Shown piece by piece: positions 8,230 to 18,175 of a stretch of 64,000 nt of DNA. Numbering within the stretch: position 1 is the stretch's first letter; the number at the start of each line of letters is the position of its first letter. The stretch is from Bacteroidota bacterium (GTDB lineage: Bacteria; Bacteroidota; Bacteroidia; Bacteroidales; VadinHA17). The position numbers and the translations under genes are program-made. The stretch lies in NCBI GenBank assembly GCA_029547705.1, contig JAKPOU010000055.1:1-64000 (forward strand), given 5' to 3'. Below the pieces are notes generated by a model. That model did no database searches and was not told where the DNA came from. It saw nothing but the letters and a program-made list of their open reading frames with translations.

Positions 8230-10626
8230 TTAAACTAATTTTTTGATCAATGATGATTTTTCTTTTTTATAATAACTGTCATAGCGTCCATAATGACTTC
8301 CTTTAAGTGTCAGGTCATTGAATACAACATCGAAATTATCGATATTGTTTGTCCGGAACATTGTAAGGACATCTCCGAAAACATCTTTCCTGGTATGATT
8401 ATTTCTGCAGACCAGAAGAATATGCGTTGCATATTTTATCAGGGGAATTGCATCGGCAACAAGACCTGTTGGTGTTGCATCCAGAATCACATATTCAAAT
8501 CTGTCCTTCAGGTAATCCATTAGTCCATCAAGCACACCGGCCTCAATAAGCTCCGAACTGTTTGGAAGAACCGGCCCTGCAGGTATAATTGAAAGATTAT
8601 TTATACCGGATTTTGCAATCAGTTCCTCTTTCGGGGTATTATTAACCATATAGTTCGACAGTCCTTTTGAATTATTGGTTTTTATCTTTTCATGAAGGGT
8701 GGGTCTTCGCAAATCACAGTCGACCAGTATCGATTTATGGCCGACGGATGCTATTGCCGCAGCAAGATTGAAGGAAACAAAACTCTTTCCATCCATTGGC
8801 TGCGAGGAAGTGACCATTATTACCTTAAGAGGTTCAGTTCTGAATTTCAGGAACAGGTTGCTCCGGAGATTTCTGAATGATTCGGCAATGGATGAACCCG
8901 GCATCTCGGATACAACGGCTTCGGTTTTGTAATAATTGGTATAAATGAGGCTCAGGACGGGTCTTTTCAGCAGTTTTTCGACATCGCTGACCGAGCTGAT
9001 CTTTTCGTTGAAAAAGTTTCTGAGAATGATATACAGGGTCGGAATAATAAATGCCAGAAACACAGCCAGTATCCAGTTAATCATTGTTTTCGGCGAAAGG
9101 ATTTTTTTTGTGGAATCCCTTGCAGGTTCCAGTATTTCATAATCCGGATAATTGGAAGCCATTGCAATTGCAGCTTCTGACCGCTTCTGAAGCAGAAAGG
9201 TGTATATGGCATCGGTCAGATTGAATTTACGCTGCATGCTGACCATGTTGAGCTCGGTACGCGGAAGCCTTGATATCTGACCGGAAAGTTTCTCTGCCCG
9301 GTAATTAAGTTCGTTCTGTGTAAGATTTAAGGTGTTGAGGTTATTCTTAACGTTTTCAATAATAGTCTGCCTCTGCAATCTGATTTTATTCTCAAGCTGC
9401 CCCAGGAAGAGGTTTTTTTCCGCATTATTGCTCAATATGGTTGAGCGTTCTGCATTCATGCTCAGCAGGTCGAGAATGAGTGAATTCATTATGGGATCAA
9501 CAACATTGGCCACTGACGGGGGAGCCAGCCCTGCCATGTCTTCATTCTTGCTGAGATATTCCAGAACATAGTTGTAATATCTCTCCTGAACCTGCAGGGT
9601 TGACATTTCATTCTCTATCTGTGTCATCTGCTGCAGAGCCTGCTGACCCTGATAGCTGAGATCCGTAACCTGGTATGCCGATCTGTAGTCCCTTAATTTC
9701 GACTCCGAAGTGACCAGAGAGTCGGAAATATCTGAAATCTGCGATTCAATGAATGAGATCGTATTCTGGGCAATCCTGTTCTTTTTTGAAAGATTCTCAT
9801 CGAGATAAGTCTGAAGGTATTTATTTAGAAAATCTATTGTGAGCCTTATATTCTCACCCTGAAATTTGACATTGATAAGGGAAGATCTTATACTGACAGG
9901 TTCGACCGTAAGCCTGCTGAGATATGACTTGGTTATCTGGTCGACATGATAGAACACAAAATAGTCATTGTCGTCACTTTCCTTTTCTGCGGAAAGCAGT
10001 TCCCTGTTCAGGAATACTGAGAATTTAAAATAGCCGTTACTGATGGTTTCATTGAAATGGCAGATAGTGTCGATATCCAGTACATGATTGGTACTTACAA
10101 TCACATTGTCAATGTAGTTGTACAATGAAACTTTTTCTTCTGATACAGTTAATCTGAAACTGTTCTCGTCAAGGACCTGAATGTAGAACTTTGTATTGAT
10201 CGGCTGAACATGCGACTTGTCAATACTGACCAGATAATGGTTTCCTGTAAAAACCTGTCTGGCTCTTCCGAAAAGAGTGTTCTTTTCCTTGAAATAGCCT
10301 GTTTCAAGATTCAGATTTTTTATTGTTGCCGAAACAAGACTGAAAGAATTCAGACTGTTAATATCGTTTTCCAGATTCCGTGCTTCAGACAGATGCCTGA
10401 GTCCGCTGAACAGATTATTTGATTCCAGAAGGGAAGTACGCCTGTCTTCAACGGGACCGATAACAGAGTTTACTTCATATACAACGGGAGAAAACTTGTT
10501 TATCAGGAATGCTGCTGCCACTGCAATTATGAAACTGGCAATGTAAAAATATCTATATTTCAAAGCCTGTAATATAAAATCCTTTATATTAAAGCCTTCT
10601 GATGACTGATCGTTCTGGTAGCTCAT
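8230..10626 (-). CDS. wzc: Wzc-type polysaccharide co-polymerase and tyrosine autokinase
   Basis: Inner-membrane protein of 798 residues that controls chain length and export of surface polysaccharide. The N-terminal Wzz domain has a first membrane segment near residues 30-50 and a long periplasmic coiled-coil region (about 60-500); a second membrane segment lies near 510-530. The C-terminal bacterial tyrosine kinase domain has Walker A (PMDGKSFVSFN), Walker A' (ILVDCDLRRP) and a Tyr-rich tail (HYGRYDSYYKK) that is the usual autophosphorylation cluster. It lies 17 bases after the export lipoprotein, the normal Wza-Wzc order. No separate Wzb phosphatase is visible nearby. Confidence 0.92.
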   Translation of the reverse strand: MSYQNDQSSEGFNIKDFILQALKYRYFYIASFIIAVAAAFLINKFSPVVYEVNSVIGPVEDRRTSLLESNNLFSGLRHLSEARNLENDINSLNSFSLVSATIKNLNLETGYFKEKNTLFGRARQVFTGNHYLVSIDKSHVQPINTKFYIQVLDENSFRLTVSEEKVSLYNYIDNVIVSTNHVLDIDTICHFNETISNGYFKFSVFLNRELLSAEKESDDNDYFVFYHVDQITKSYLSRLTVEPVSIRSSLINVKFQGENIRLTIDFLNKYLQTYLDENLSKKNRIAQNTISFIESQISDISDSLVTSESKLRDYRSAYQVTDLSYQGQQALQQMTQIENEMSTLQVQERYYNYVLEYLSKNEDMAGLAPPSVANVVDPIMNSLILDLLSMNAERSTILSNNAEKNLFLGQLENKIRLQRQTIIENVKNNLNTLNLTQNELNYRAEKLSGQISRLPRTELNMVSMQRKFNLTDAIYTFLLQKRSEAAIAMASNYPDYEILEPARDSTKKILSPKTMINWILAVFLAFIIPTLYIILRNFFNEKISSVSDVEKLLKRPVLSLIYTNYYKTEAVVSEMPGSSIAESFRNLRSNLFLKFRTEPLKVIMVTSSQPMDGKSFVSFNLAAAIASVGHKSILVDCDLRRPTLHEKIKTNNSKGLSNYMVNNTPKEELIAKSGINNLSIIPAGPVLPNSSELIEAGVLDGLMDYLKDRFEYVILDATPTGLVADAIPLIKYATHILLVCRNNHTRKDVFGDVLTMFRTNNIDNFDVVFNDLTLKGSHYGRYDSYYKKEKSSLIKKLV

Positions 10627-10643
10627 CGTTGTTTTATATATGC

Positions 10644-11423
10644 TTATCGGACACCAAGATAAAAGTAGAGCACTGCTATCAGTGTGGTTACCGTGCTCAG
10701 TATTGTTGTAAAGGTTACATTGGAGTAGCTCGTTGAAATAGCTTTGAGAGGTTCCACGATAATTACATCATTTGGATAAACATAATAATGATCCCTTGAC
10801 GATATTTTCGAATCGGAAAGATTAAGCCGGTAATGCATTATCTTCTCACCTTCATTACGCACAAGAATAACCTTTTTACGGTCACCGTATCTGGTAATGC
10901 CTCCGCCCAGACCCAGTGCCTCATAAATAGTCAGCTTGTCCTGGGAGAAACCATAGACACCCTGGCGTGTCACCTCGCCCATAATAGTGACCTGATTATC
11001 AACGAATTTCACAACGACAGACGTTTGTGAAACATACACGCTGAGCTCCTTCTGGATCTTCAGGGATGCTTCGGAAGTGGTCATGTTTCCAACATTTATC
11101 TCGCCGACAAAAGGAAAATTAATATTTCCTTTCTCATCAACGAGATATCCGATTATACTTCCCATCCCACCGCCATACCCGCCATATCTTATTTCCTCGG
11201 TTGCATTGAAAATCTGGCTTGTCTGGGGATCAATACTTAAAACCTTTATATAGAGCTTGTCAAAAGGCATTATCCGTTTCTGTGTACGTGGATTAATACC
11301 CGGATCAAGCTCGTCAATATCATTGAAATAGCTAAGCTGTTTTTTTGGAACGCATGAAGCAACAAAAATAATCAGCAGGATAAGAGTTAATTTATAATGC
11401 CATGAATTCATTCTATGATGCAT
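10644..11423 (-). CDS. wza: Polysaccharide export outer-membrane lipoprotein, Wza family
   Basis: Exported lipoprotein with a hydrophobic leader and lipobox (IFVASC, Cys24). The polysaccharide export domain follows (about residues 50-140), then an SLBB-type domain (VTIMGEVTRQGVYGF). A hydrophobic segment near the C-terminus (TTILSTVTTLIAVLYFYLG) could cross the membrane. At 259 residues it is a normal Bacteroidota length. The ATG at 11423 is used; ATG 11411 would give a more typical leader. It is the first gene of the five-gene operon and would form the outer-membrane or periplasmic export channel with Wzc. Confidence 0.9.
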   Translation of the reverse strand: MHHRMNSWHYKLTLILLIIFVASCVPKKQLSYFNDIDELDPGINPRTQKRIMPFDKLYIKVLSIDPQTSQIFNATEEIRYGGYGGGMGSIIGYLVDEKGNINFPFVGEINVGNMTTSEASLKIQKELSVYVSQTSVVVKFVDNQVTIMGEVTRQGVYGFSQDKLTIYEALGLGGGITRYGDRKKVILVRNEGEKIMHYRLNLSDSKISSRDHYYVYPNDVIIVEPLKAISTSYSNVTFTTILSTVTTLIAVLYFYLGVR

Positions 11424-11857
11424 TAAGCGGATAATGGTTTTATACAGTTAATTATAAAAAATGTTACAACACTATTCAGAAAATTATTCACATCGGAACA
11501 GTACTGTACAAAGCTTTTAAATTCAGGTGCAAAGATATGGAATTAATATATGTTGGTCAATACTGTTCAAGTCATATGTATAAGTCCCAAATATGCTATT
11601 GCCCTTTAACAAATACCGGCTGATTTTGGTTCTTCCCCGGCAAATTATTATTCACCGCTTAATTGGTTGTGTAGGCGGAATGATCAGGAAATCAGTTGAA
11701 AATAAGAAACGAAGGAAAATATCGGTCAGAGAAAAAAGAATTATAATGAATGAAAAAGCTTTTAAGTCGGTTTTTATCCGTAATTTTAATCTTATGCACT
11801 GGTCAGTAGGCATTTGATAAACAGGCAGGAGAGTTCTTTCTGACTATACAGATCTAT
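11424..11857. other. Divergent intergenic region between wza operon and PrmC-like gene
   Basis: These 434 bases contain the -7 box of the wza operon at 11530-11537 and a perfect 10-base palindrome, ACAGTACTGT, at 11498-11507, downstream of the predicted start site and inside the leader, where a regulator could bind. A similar half-site (ATACTGTTC) lies near 11562. I see no convincing gene; a 74-codon frame on the plus strand lacks coding features. Confidence 0.45.
11530..11537 (-). promoter_or_regulatory. -7 box of the wza-wzc-ACP-asnB-nadE operon
   Basis: On the minus strand this reads TATCTTTG, a match to TAnnTTTG, with a TTG at 11560-11558 about 20 bases upstream as a partial -33 element. 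It would give a leader of roughly 100 bases before wza. Confidence 0.5.
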
Positions 11858-12799
11858 ATGCCAGATGTTACAGGTAAAACACTCTTAAAAGAATTAAAAA
11901 TGAATAATGAAGAACTCCTTAGCTCACTTATTGATGAATGGGAAGATAAACTTCATATACTCAAGGATAAGCCTGAAGAAAATGCAGGCTTCATAATAAG
12001 GGCATTATGGCTTAAGGCTTCCGGTGTTTCGGTCTCCGTGCAAAAGGCTGCCGGAATGCCGCTGCCTGCTTTGAATGAAGAACAAGAAAAGGAATTGTTG
12101 AGTCTGATTCAGCTCAGATCCTGCAATTACCCAACCGCATATCTTACCGGAAGGCAATGTTTTATGGGAATTGAACTGATAGCAGATCAAAGAGCCCTTA
12201 TTCCCAGGAAAGAGACTGAGTTGTTGTGTAACATATGTCTGAACCTGACTGAGGAAATACAGCATAGCACTGATATGGCCAGGGTTATGGATATCTGCTG
12301 CGGATCGGGCAATCTTGGCATAGCTGTCGCCTATTATAATTCAAATTGCATAGTTTATGCATCGGACATTTCACCGGATGCAGTGGATTTAACCATTGAG
12401 AATATCAATTTCCTGAATTTGGATCAACGCGTCATTGCAAAACAGGGAGACATGATGGCCCCTTTTGACTATCCGGAGTTCTATGGAGCAATGGATCTGA
12501 TAATGTGCAACCCCCCATACATTTTCAGTTCAAAAGTTCCCCAGATGCATCCCGAGATATCGGAAAACGAGCCCGGACTCGCATTTGACGGAGGGGCCCT
12601 GGGAATAGGGATAGTTAAGAAATTTTTGCAGGATTCTCCTGCTTTCCTCAAAGCAGGGGGCTGGATTGCCCTTGAAGTTGGTCTGGGACAAGGGAACCTC
12701 ATAACAATGCTATTGGAACGATCCGGTATTTTTGCCAATATCAGCACCGGCCTGGACGAGTCAGGAAATATCAGGGCGGTATATGCACAGAAACTCTGA
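11858..12799 (+). CDS. PrmC/HemK-like protein glutamine methyltransferase
   Basis: Class I SAM-dependent methyltransferase of 313 residues. Motif I is DICCGSGNLGIAVA (near residue 145), an acidic motif II is ASDISPDAVD, and the catalytic NPPYI near residue 219 is the signature of enzymes that methylate glutamine in release factors. The family motif usually read PRPETE appears as PRKETE. The N-terminal helical domain is longer and more divergent than in housekeeping PrmC, and the gene is surrounded by polysaccharide genes, so a specialised substrate is possible. It is transcribed away from the wza operon and stands alone. An ATG at 11900 is an alternative start. Confidence 0.7.
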   Translation: MPDVTGKTLLKELKMNNEELLSSLIDEWEDKLHILKDKPEENAGFIIRALWLKASGVSVSVQKAAGMPLPALNEEQEKELLSLIQLRSCNYPTAYLTGRQCFMGIELIADQRALIPRKETELLCNICLNLTEEIQHSTDMARVMDICCGSGNLGIAVAYYNSNCIVYASDISPDAVDLTIENINFLNLDQRVIAKQGDMMAPFDYPEFYGAMDLIMCNPPYIFSSKVPQMHPEISENEPGLAFDGGALGIGIVKKFLQDSPAFLKAGGWIALEVGLGQGNLITMLLERSGIFANISTGLDESGNIRAVYAQKL

Positions 12800-13150
12800 T
12801 ACTATTAGTGTTATTTGATCTGGCCCTTGCTGTAATACGGGCTTTCATATTAAATGATCTTGGCATCAGCCGTCCTATTACACTGTGTGGAAATCTGCAA
12901 AGGGGAGCAGTAAGATTGCTTGATCCTCTGCTTCTGCGGAATAGTTTCTTTTTAACTTAAATTTCCGGTTTGAGTGTTGAATGGAGTTATTGTCATTTCG
13001 AAAGCCGGGTAAATGAATGCTGTACACAGAAAACTTGTTGATAATTATTTTGTTTCTACAATATAATCGCCGGAAAACTTTTGGAATGAAAGGAATTTTT
13101 GTTTCTTTTTGTCTGGCATTACGTATAATATAAAAACTTAATACCGATAA
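12800..13150. other. Intergenic region before gmd
   Basis: 351 bases with no supported gene. An open frame of about 55 codons without a start follows the methyltransferase stop, and I found no family resemblance in it. The part nearest gmd is AT-rich and likely holds its promoter, though no exact TAnnTTTG box is present. Confidence 0.4.
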
Positions 13151-14308
13151 ATGAGCAAGACAGCATTAATTACAGGTATCACAGGCCAGGACGGAGCTTA
13201 TCTGGCTGAATTTCTCCTCAAAAAAGGGTACATTGTCCATGGTATAAAGAGAAGAAGTTCCCTTTTAAACACTGACCGTATTGATCACCTCTACCAGGAT
13301 CCGCACACGGAAAACAGAAGCCTGATACTTCATTACGGCGATCTGAGTGATTCGATGAATATTACACGTATAATTCAGGAATGCCGCCCGGATGAGATAT
13401 ACAACCTGGGAGCCATGAGTCATGTGAAAGTCAGTTTTGATGTTCCGGAATATACCGCAAACACCGACGGGATTGGTACCCTGCGTATTCTGGAGGCAAT
13501 ACGCCTGCTGGGCCTGAAGGATGTTACCAGGTTTTATCAGGCAAGTACTTCGGAATTATACGGACTGGTTCAGGAAGTGCCGCAGACGGAGAAGACTCCC
13601 TTTTATCCCCGGAGCCCGTATTCCGTTGCCAAACTCTATGCCTACTGGATAACCGTCAATTACAGGGAAGCCTATGGGCTGCATGCAAGTAACGGGATAC
13701 TGTTCAACCATGAATCTCCGATACGCGGTGAGACCTTCGTGTCGAGAAAGATAACAAGAGGGCTTGCAAAGATCGTTCTGGGCCTGCAAAACACCCTTTT
13801 TATGGGAAACCTGTCTGCAAAACGTGACTGGGGACATGCAAAGGATTATATCCAGGCCATGTACCTGATGCTTCAGCAGGATGAGCCTGATGATTACGTT
13901 ATTGCCACGGGCATTACCACCGAGGTCCGGGAGTTTATAAGGCGCTCATTTGAAACAGTGGGAGTCACACTGGTTTTTGAAGGGAAGAGGGAGAAGGAAA
14001 CCGGCAGTATTGCCCGGGTAAATGATGAGATGTTTGCTGAAAAGGTAGGAGAGGAGTATCTCGAAAATTTCAGGATGAGGATAAAAAAGGATCCGGTGGC
14101 TGTGAGGGTTGATCCTGCATATTTCCGTCCGACAGAAGTGGAACTGCTTATCGGGGACCCTACAAAAGCAAAATCCAGGCTGGGCTGGAAACCGGAATAT
14201 GATCTGGATAAACTGATAGAGGATATGATTATTTCCGACCTTGTACTGATGAAAAAAGAGGATTATCTTCGTGAAGGAGGTTATGAAATACTGAACTATT
14301 TTGAATAG
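13151..14308 (+). CDS. gmd: GDP-mannose 4,6-dehydratase
   Basis: Converts GDP-D-mannose to GDP-4-keto-6-deoxy-D-mannose, the first step to GDP-L-fucose. It is a short-chain dehydrogenase with the NADP-binding glycine motif [12 protein letters not shown] at residues 7-18, the STSELYG active-site strand near residue 132, and the catalytic YxxxK (YSVAK). Its length of 385 is typical. The next gene, encoding the epimerase-reductase of the same pathway, starts 3 bases after the stop, so the two are co-transcribed. Confidence 0.95.
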   Translation: MSKTALITGITGQDGAYLAEFLLKKGYIVHGIKRRSSLLNTDRIDHLYQDPHTENRSLILHYGDLSDSMNITRIIQECRPDEIYNLGAMSHVKVSFDVPEYTANTDGIGTLRILEAIRLLGLKDVTRFYQASTSELYGLVQEVPQTEKTPFYPRSPYSVAKLYAYWITVNYREAYGLHASNGILFNHESPIRGETFVSRKITRGLAKIVLGLQNTLFMGNLSAKRDWGHAKDYIQAMYLMLQQDEPDDYVIATGITTEVREFIRRSFETVGVTLVFEGKREKETGSIARVNDEMFAEKVGEEYLENFRMRIKKDPVAVRVDPAYFRPTEVELLIGDPTKAKSRLGWKPEYDLDKLIEDMIISDLVLMKKEDYLREGGYEILNYFE

Positions 14309-14311
14309 TAT

Positions 14312-15457
14312 ATGAACAGATTGTCGAAAATTTATGTGGCCGGACATGCCGGACTTGTCGGATCGGCAATAACAAGAAATCTCAGGTCGGAAGGATATGT
14401 TAACCTGGTATTCAGGACTTTCAGTGAACTGGACCTTACGAACCAGCAGGCCGTTGAGGATTTTTTTTCGGCTGAAAAACCAGAATATGTGTTTCTTGCT
14501 GCAGCCCTTGTGGGGGGAATAGTTGCCAATAATACCTACAGGGCAGATTTTATTTACAACAACCTGATGATTCAGAGCAACGTGATCCATGCCTGCTGGA
14601 AATACGGGGTGAAAAAACTGTTGTTTCTCGGGTCAACCTGCATTTATCCCAAAAATGCCCCGCAGCCGCTGAAAGAAGAATACCTGCTTACCTCCCCGCT
14701 GGAATACACCAATGAGCCTTATGCCATAGCCAAGATAGCAGGACTAAAAACCTGTGAGTCATTCAATATTCAGTATGGTACGGATTTCATTGCAGTAATG
14801 CCGACCAATCTCTATGGTGCGGGAGATAACTATGACTTGGAAAAATCGCATGTACTGCCTGCACTGATGAGAAAAATCCATCTGGGTAAATGCCTTGAGA
14901 AAGGAGACAGGGAGGCAGTCATAAGGGATCTGAAGAAGAATCCGGTTGAGGGGCTTGGAGAAGATCCCGCTGATGATGAGATCATCACTGTTCTGGGAAA
15001 GTCCGGAGTGGAAGCAAGAGCCGGTTTCCGGAACGGAATTGAGACGGAATCCGCAAAAGAGGTAGTGGTTTCGGTGTGGGGAACAGGTTCACCATACCGC
15101 GAATTCATGTATTCCGAAGATATGGCCCGTGCCTGTATCTACATCATGGAAAAGGTCAGTGCCTCAGATATTGCCAATCTTCACCGTACAGGCAGGGAAA
15201 ATGATTTCCGGGCACCTCATTTCATCAATATCGGGACGGGCGAGGAGATTACAATCAGGGATCTGGCATACAGGATAAAAGAGCTGACAGGATTCCGGGG
15301 CGAAATAGTGTTTGACGCTTCCAGACCCGACGGAACAATGCGCAAGGCAACGGATATCAGAATTCTCCGGAACCTGGGTTTCAGGCACAGATACAGTCTT
15401 GATGCGGGACTAAGGGAAGTATATGATAAATACCTGAAAGATCAGGAATTACTTTGA
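14312..15457 (+). CDS. fcl: GDP-L-fucose synthase
   Basis: Epimerises and reduces the Gmd product to GDP-L-fucose. Extended SDR fold with the nucleotide-binding motif GHAGLVGSAI at residues 11-20, GSTCIYP and catalytic YAIAK. At 381 residues it is about 60 longer than the E. coli enzyme because of a charged insertion at about residues 197-248 (EAVIRDLKKNP through ETESAKEVV), before the conserved GTGSPYREFMY. From memory, a similar extension occurs in many Bacteroidota homologues. Fucose so made could go to polysaccharide or glycoprotein. Confidence 0.93.
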   Translation: MNRLSKIYVAGHAGLVGSAITRNLRSEGYVNLVFRTFSELDLTNQQAVEDFFSAEKPEYVFLAAALVGGIVANNTYRADFIYNNLMIQSNVIHACWKYGVKKLLFLGSTCIYPKNAPQPLKEEYLLTSPLEYTNEPYAIAKIAGLKTCESFNIQYGTDFIAVMPTNLYGAGDNYDLEKSHVLPALMRKIHLGKCLEKGDREAVIRDLKKNPVEGLGEDPADDEIITVLGKSGVEARAGFRNGIETESAKEVVVSVWGTGSPYREFMYSEDMARACIYIMEKVSASDIANLHRTGRENDFRAPHFINIGTGEEITIRDLAYRIKELTGFRGEIVFDASRPDGTMRKATDIRILRNLGFRHRYSLDAGLREVYDKYLKDQELL

Positions 15458-15514
15458 TTGCTGATCCGGTATTTCCAATAGCTTAATCATTTTACCGTAT
15501 AATATCAGGATTTG

Positions 15515-16966
15515 TTATGATCCTGTCCTGTGGAAGATGGTCCTGATGGTTTTCAGGAGAATGACAAAGTCGAGCCTGGGCGACCAGTTGTCAATATACG
15601 CAAGATCCATTTCCATCCATTTCTCGAATTTTATATTGTTCCTCTCAGGTTTTATCTGCCAGAAGCATGACAGGCCCGGTTTGACTGAAAGCCTGCGGAG
15701 CTGCCATCTCTTGTAGTGGACAGTTTCTTCCTGCAGGGGAGGCCTGGGACCAATAAGAGACATTTCCCCCTTCAGAACGTTGATCAGCTGAGGCAGTTCA
15801 TCAAGTCCTGTTTTGCGAAGCAGTTTGCCCACTTTCGTGATCCGGGGATCATCCTTTATCTTGAATACGGGTCCGTCAGCTTCATTGTGCATCATGAGAT
15901 CCTTTCTCAGACTTTCGGCACCTGATACCATTGTCCGGAACTTGTACAGGTTGAACTGTCTTCCCCTCAGACCGACCCTGGCCTGTTTATAGATCACCGG
16001 GCCTTTGGAAGTAAACTTGATTGCAAGTGCGATGATGATCATTACGGGGGAAAGCAGTATCAGCGCGAGCAGTGAAAAAAAAATGTCTGTAACCTTTTTG
16101 AATGCCAGTGCAGACGGACGGTACGGAACATTTATGAATGTAAGAAAATTCCTGTTGCCGATAACCGTATTGACAGCATTTGAGAGATTCAGTCTTGTTT
16201 CGTCATGCATCAGCCTGAATATTACTCCAAGTTCCTCACATGATCTGAGAATATTCCTGATATCGGCAGGCACAATCTTTTCTCTTACATACATTACCTC
16301 GTCTATAGGTTCTATCTCCATGAAATCGTAGAGGGACTTTCCCGACCTCTCCGGCAGGACCTCAATGAACTCCTGGTACTTTTTCATCACTGCCGGGGAA
16401 CTGGAATAAATAAGTATTATCCGGTATCCCCATTCCTTGTTCTCAAGAAGGCTCTCAATAAATGGTATTGATGAATCATCAGCTATCAGTACCGTATTGC
16501 GGTAATTATAACCTTTCGAGCGGTATATCCGGAAGAGATAATATTCAGCGAGTCTGATCAGGAAAAGGAAAAGGAAGCCGAAACCGGCAGCTTCTATGAG
16601 AAACAAGCGTGAAATATCATGCAGCTTGAACAGAAAATAGAAAACCAAAAGCAGCAGGAAGACGAGTGCAGTGGACTGCAGGTATTCGAAAAATACCGTG
16701 CTGTAGCGTTTTGTTCTCGGTATGTCAATAGCATCGAGCAGATAAAGGATCATGAGCCAGAAAGGAGCGACCAGAAGATATATCCACAGTATTGTTAGAT
16801 TTGAAAAAAACAGTCCGCCCGTTTCAGAATAATTGATAGAATATGAAAGCTGAAATGCCAGAGTAACTGCCAGGATATCACCAATCCGAAGTATGGTGCC
16901 AAGAAGATTTTTCTCCTTGATGAAGGGGATTACTCTTTTTGTTAAAAATCTGATTATACGATCCAT
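15515..16966 (-). CDS. Undecaprenyl-phosphate glycosylphosphotransferase, WbaP/WcaJ type
   Basis: Starts polysaccharide repeat-unit synthesis by moving a sugar-1-phosphate onto undecaprenyl phosphate. The 483-residue protein has about four N-terminal membrane helices (residues 20-140), a cytosolic Rossmann-like middle domain, then the catalytic phosphoglycosyltransferase domain from about 285 with its membrane hairpin (LLALILLSPVMII), KFRTM, DELPQLINVLKGEMSLIGPRP and SVKPGLSCFWQ. All family motifs are present. The sugar is not determined by sequence. It converges on fcl with a 57-base gap. Confidence 0.92.
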   Translation of the reverse strand: MDRIIRFLTKRVIPFIKEKNLLGTILRIGDILAVTLAFQLSYSINYSETGGLFFSNLTILWIYLLVAPFWLMILYLLDAIDIPRTKRYSTVFFEYLQSTALVFLLLLVFYFLFKLHDISRLFLIEAAGFGFLFLFLIRLAEYYLFRIYRSKGYNYRNTVLIADDSSIPFIESLLENKEWGYRIILIYSSSPAVMKKYQEFIEVLPERSGKSLYDFMEIEPIDEVMYVREKIVPADIRNILRSCEELGVIFRLMHDETRLNLSNAVNTVIGNRNFLTFINVPYRPSALAFKKVTDIFFSLLALILLSPVMIIIALAIKFTSKGPVIYKQARVGLRGRQFNLYKFRTMVSGAESLRKDLMMHNEADGPVFKIKDDPRITKVGKLLRKTGLDELPQLINVLKGEMSLIGPRPPLQEETVHYKRWQLRRLSVKPGLSCFWQIKPERNNIKFEKWMEMDLAYIDNWSPRLDFVILLKTIRTIFHRTGS

Positions 16967-17080
16967 TATACTGACACTACTCCAACAGGTTTATACGTGA
17001 TAAAATTTAAAAGGTTTATTGTGTAAGCCTGCATTTATCTGATTCCTTAGAGAAGCTTTGAATTATCTACTGATAAATAT

Positions 17081-17107
17081 AAAAAAAAAGTCGTTGTGAA
17101 CGACTTT
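17081..17107 (-). terminator. Rho-independent terminator
   Basis: On the minus strand, AAAGTCGTT-CAC-AACGACTTT is followed by a run of T (17081-17089 are A on the plus strand). It ends transcription of the 192-codon gene beginning at 17711. Confidence 0.8.
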
Positions 17108-17132
17108 CAGATGAATATCAAATGAGCATTTC

Positions 17133-17711
17133 CTATACTCTTTGAGAATGAAAATATGTGATTTTATTCAGTTCGGTAATATCCTGGACCTTAAAACCAT
17201 TATTCTCAAGCAGAAACATAACATCTCTCTTTGAGAGATTCCGGTTGGTTTTTGAATCCATAAGATTGTAAAGCGTATTTATGAAAGGAATTTTTGATAG
17301 AATTCCATGTTCAACGGCTTCATCATCAACATCCTCTTTTCTTAAGGAAAAGCTGTTATGGTTTTTTATATCCAGAAAACTACCTATGAAATTACTTTTA
17401 GGTGTAAGAATGGTGTAGACTGAGTGCAGGAAACTCTTTGTATCACGTAATTCATTGAGTGGAATGAGGTTTACGACAGTTTTAACGTTCTTCATCTCTT
17501 CGGCATCGTAAAAATAGTGATGCAATGACGAAAGAACAACCAGATTGGGATCATCAGCCAGATTCAGCCATTCAAGATAATTTGTCAGATCCTCGTTTCT
17601 TTTTTCGGTAAGTAATTCAATTCCTGTATTGTTTTTTACTAAAAACTGGGGGAAACCATAATTTACTCCTCTTGATGCAATATTCTTATTATAAGTAAGA
17701 TCGGCTCTCAT
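17133..17711 (-). CDS. Methyltransferase-like protein, probably N-terminally reduced
   Basis: Unrecognised 192-residue soluble protein. The middle (VVNLIPLNELRD, SFLHSVYTILTPKSNFIGSFLDI) resembles the second half of class I SAM-dependent methyltransferases, and the end (MFLLENNGFKVQDITELNKITYFHSQ) resembles their C-terminal strand. The glycine-rich motif I that binds SAM is not visible, so this may be a degenerate or non-enzymatic relative. It sits next to the phosphoglycosyltransferase gene but has its own terminator. Membership in the polysaccharide locus is inferred from position only. Confidence 0.6.
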   Translation of the reverse strand: MRADLTYNKNIASRGVNYGFPQFLVKNNTGIELLTEKRNEDLTNYLEWLNLADDPNLVVLSSLHHYFYDAEEMKNVKTVVNLIPLNELRDTKSFLHSVYTILTPKSNFIGSFLDIKNHNSFSLRKEDVDDEAVEHGILSKIPFINTLYNLMDSKTNRNLSKRDVMFLLENNGFKVQDITELNKITYFHSQRV

Positions 17712-18175
17712 TACTTTTCGCGTTTTTCAGGTTTTATGAGGTAAACAAATATTAATGAAATTAGTTTAAATATCAACACGGGTCAAGTAATATGACTCAT
17801 GTGAGCTGCAAACATAATACAGGAAGCGTGCCAGATAATCAATGTTATCAGCACGCTGGTGTAAATTATTAACAGGTTTGTCAGAAAATTTAATATGTTC
17901 GTCAAAAAGCACTGAAATTGCTGAATCTGACGGCAGTTTTAAGACTGATTTTTAAAGAAATAGGACTAAATATCTGTATTACAGAAAGATGAAATCTTGA
18001 TTTTAACTAAAAATATCAATAAAGAAAAATTCAGGATTTTGACGAACGGCTCTTTTATGGTGACGAAAGTTTTGAGAATCTGGATAACAGGAAGGCATGT
18101 ACATCAGATTCTTACATGCCGGATCCCCTGTTCGCAGCTTATTTATGAATTACAGCCTGGTTTCCCGGCTGAGGT
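17712..18175. other. Intergenic region with a strong stem-loop
   Basis: 464 bases without a supported gene. It contains the stem-loop described at 17825-17857. A 66-codon frame at its right end has no coding features and overlaps the next gene. Confidence 0.4.
17825..17857. repeat. Two-part perfect stem-loop
   Basis: AGCGTGC (17825-17831) pairs with GCACGCT (17851-17857), and inside it GATAA (17834-17838) pairs with TTATC (17845-17849) around a six-base loop. There is no T-run on either side, so it is not a standard terminator. It lies about 115 bases upstream of the minus-strand gene starting at 17711. Confidence 0.55.

Noticed and set aside
11593-11817. 74-codon plus-strand frame upstream of the PrmC-like gene
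   Set aside because: No homology pattern, basic low-complexity composition, and it lies in the divergent promoter region.
4906-17711. Exosortase-type polysaccharide locus
   Set aside because: The ACP and amidotransferase pair suggested it, but no exosortase or PEP-CTERM-like sorting tail is found in the window.
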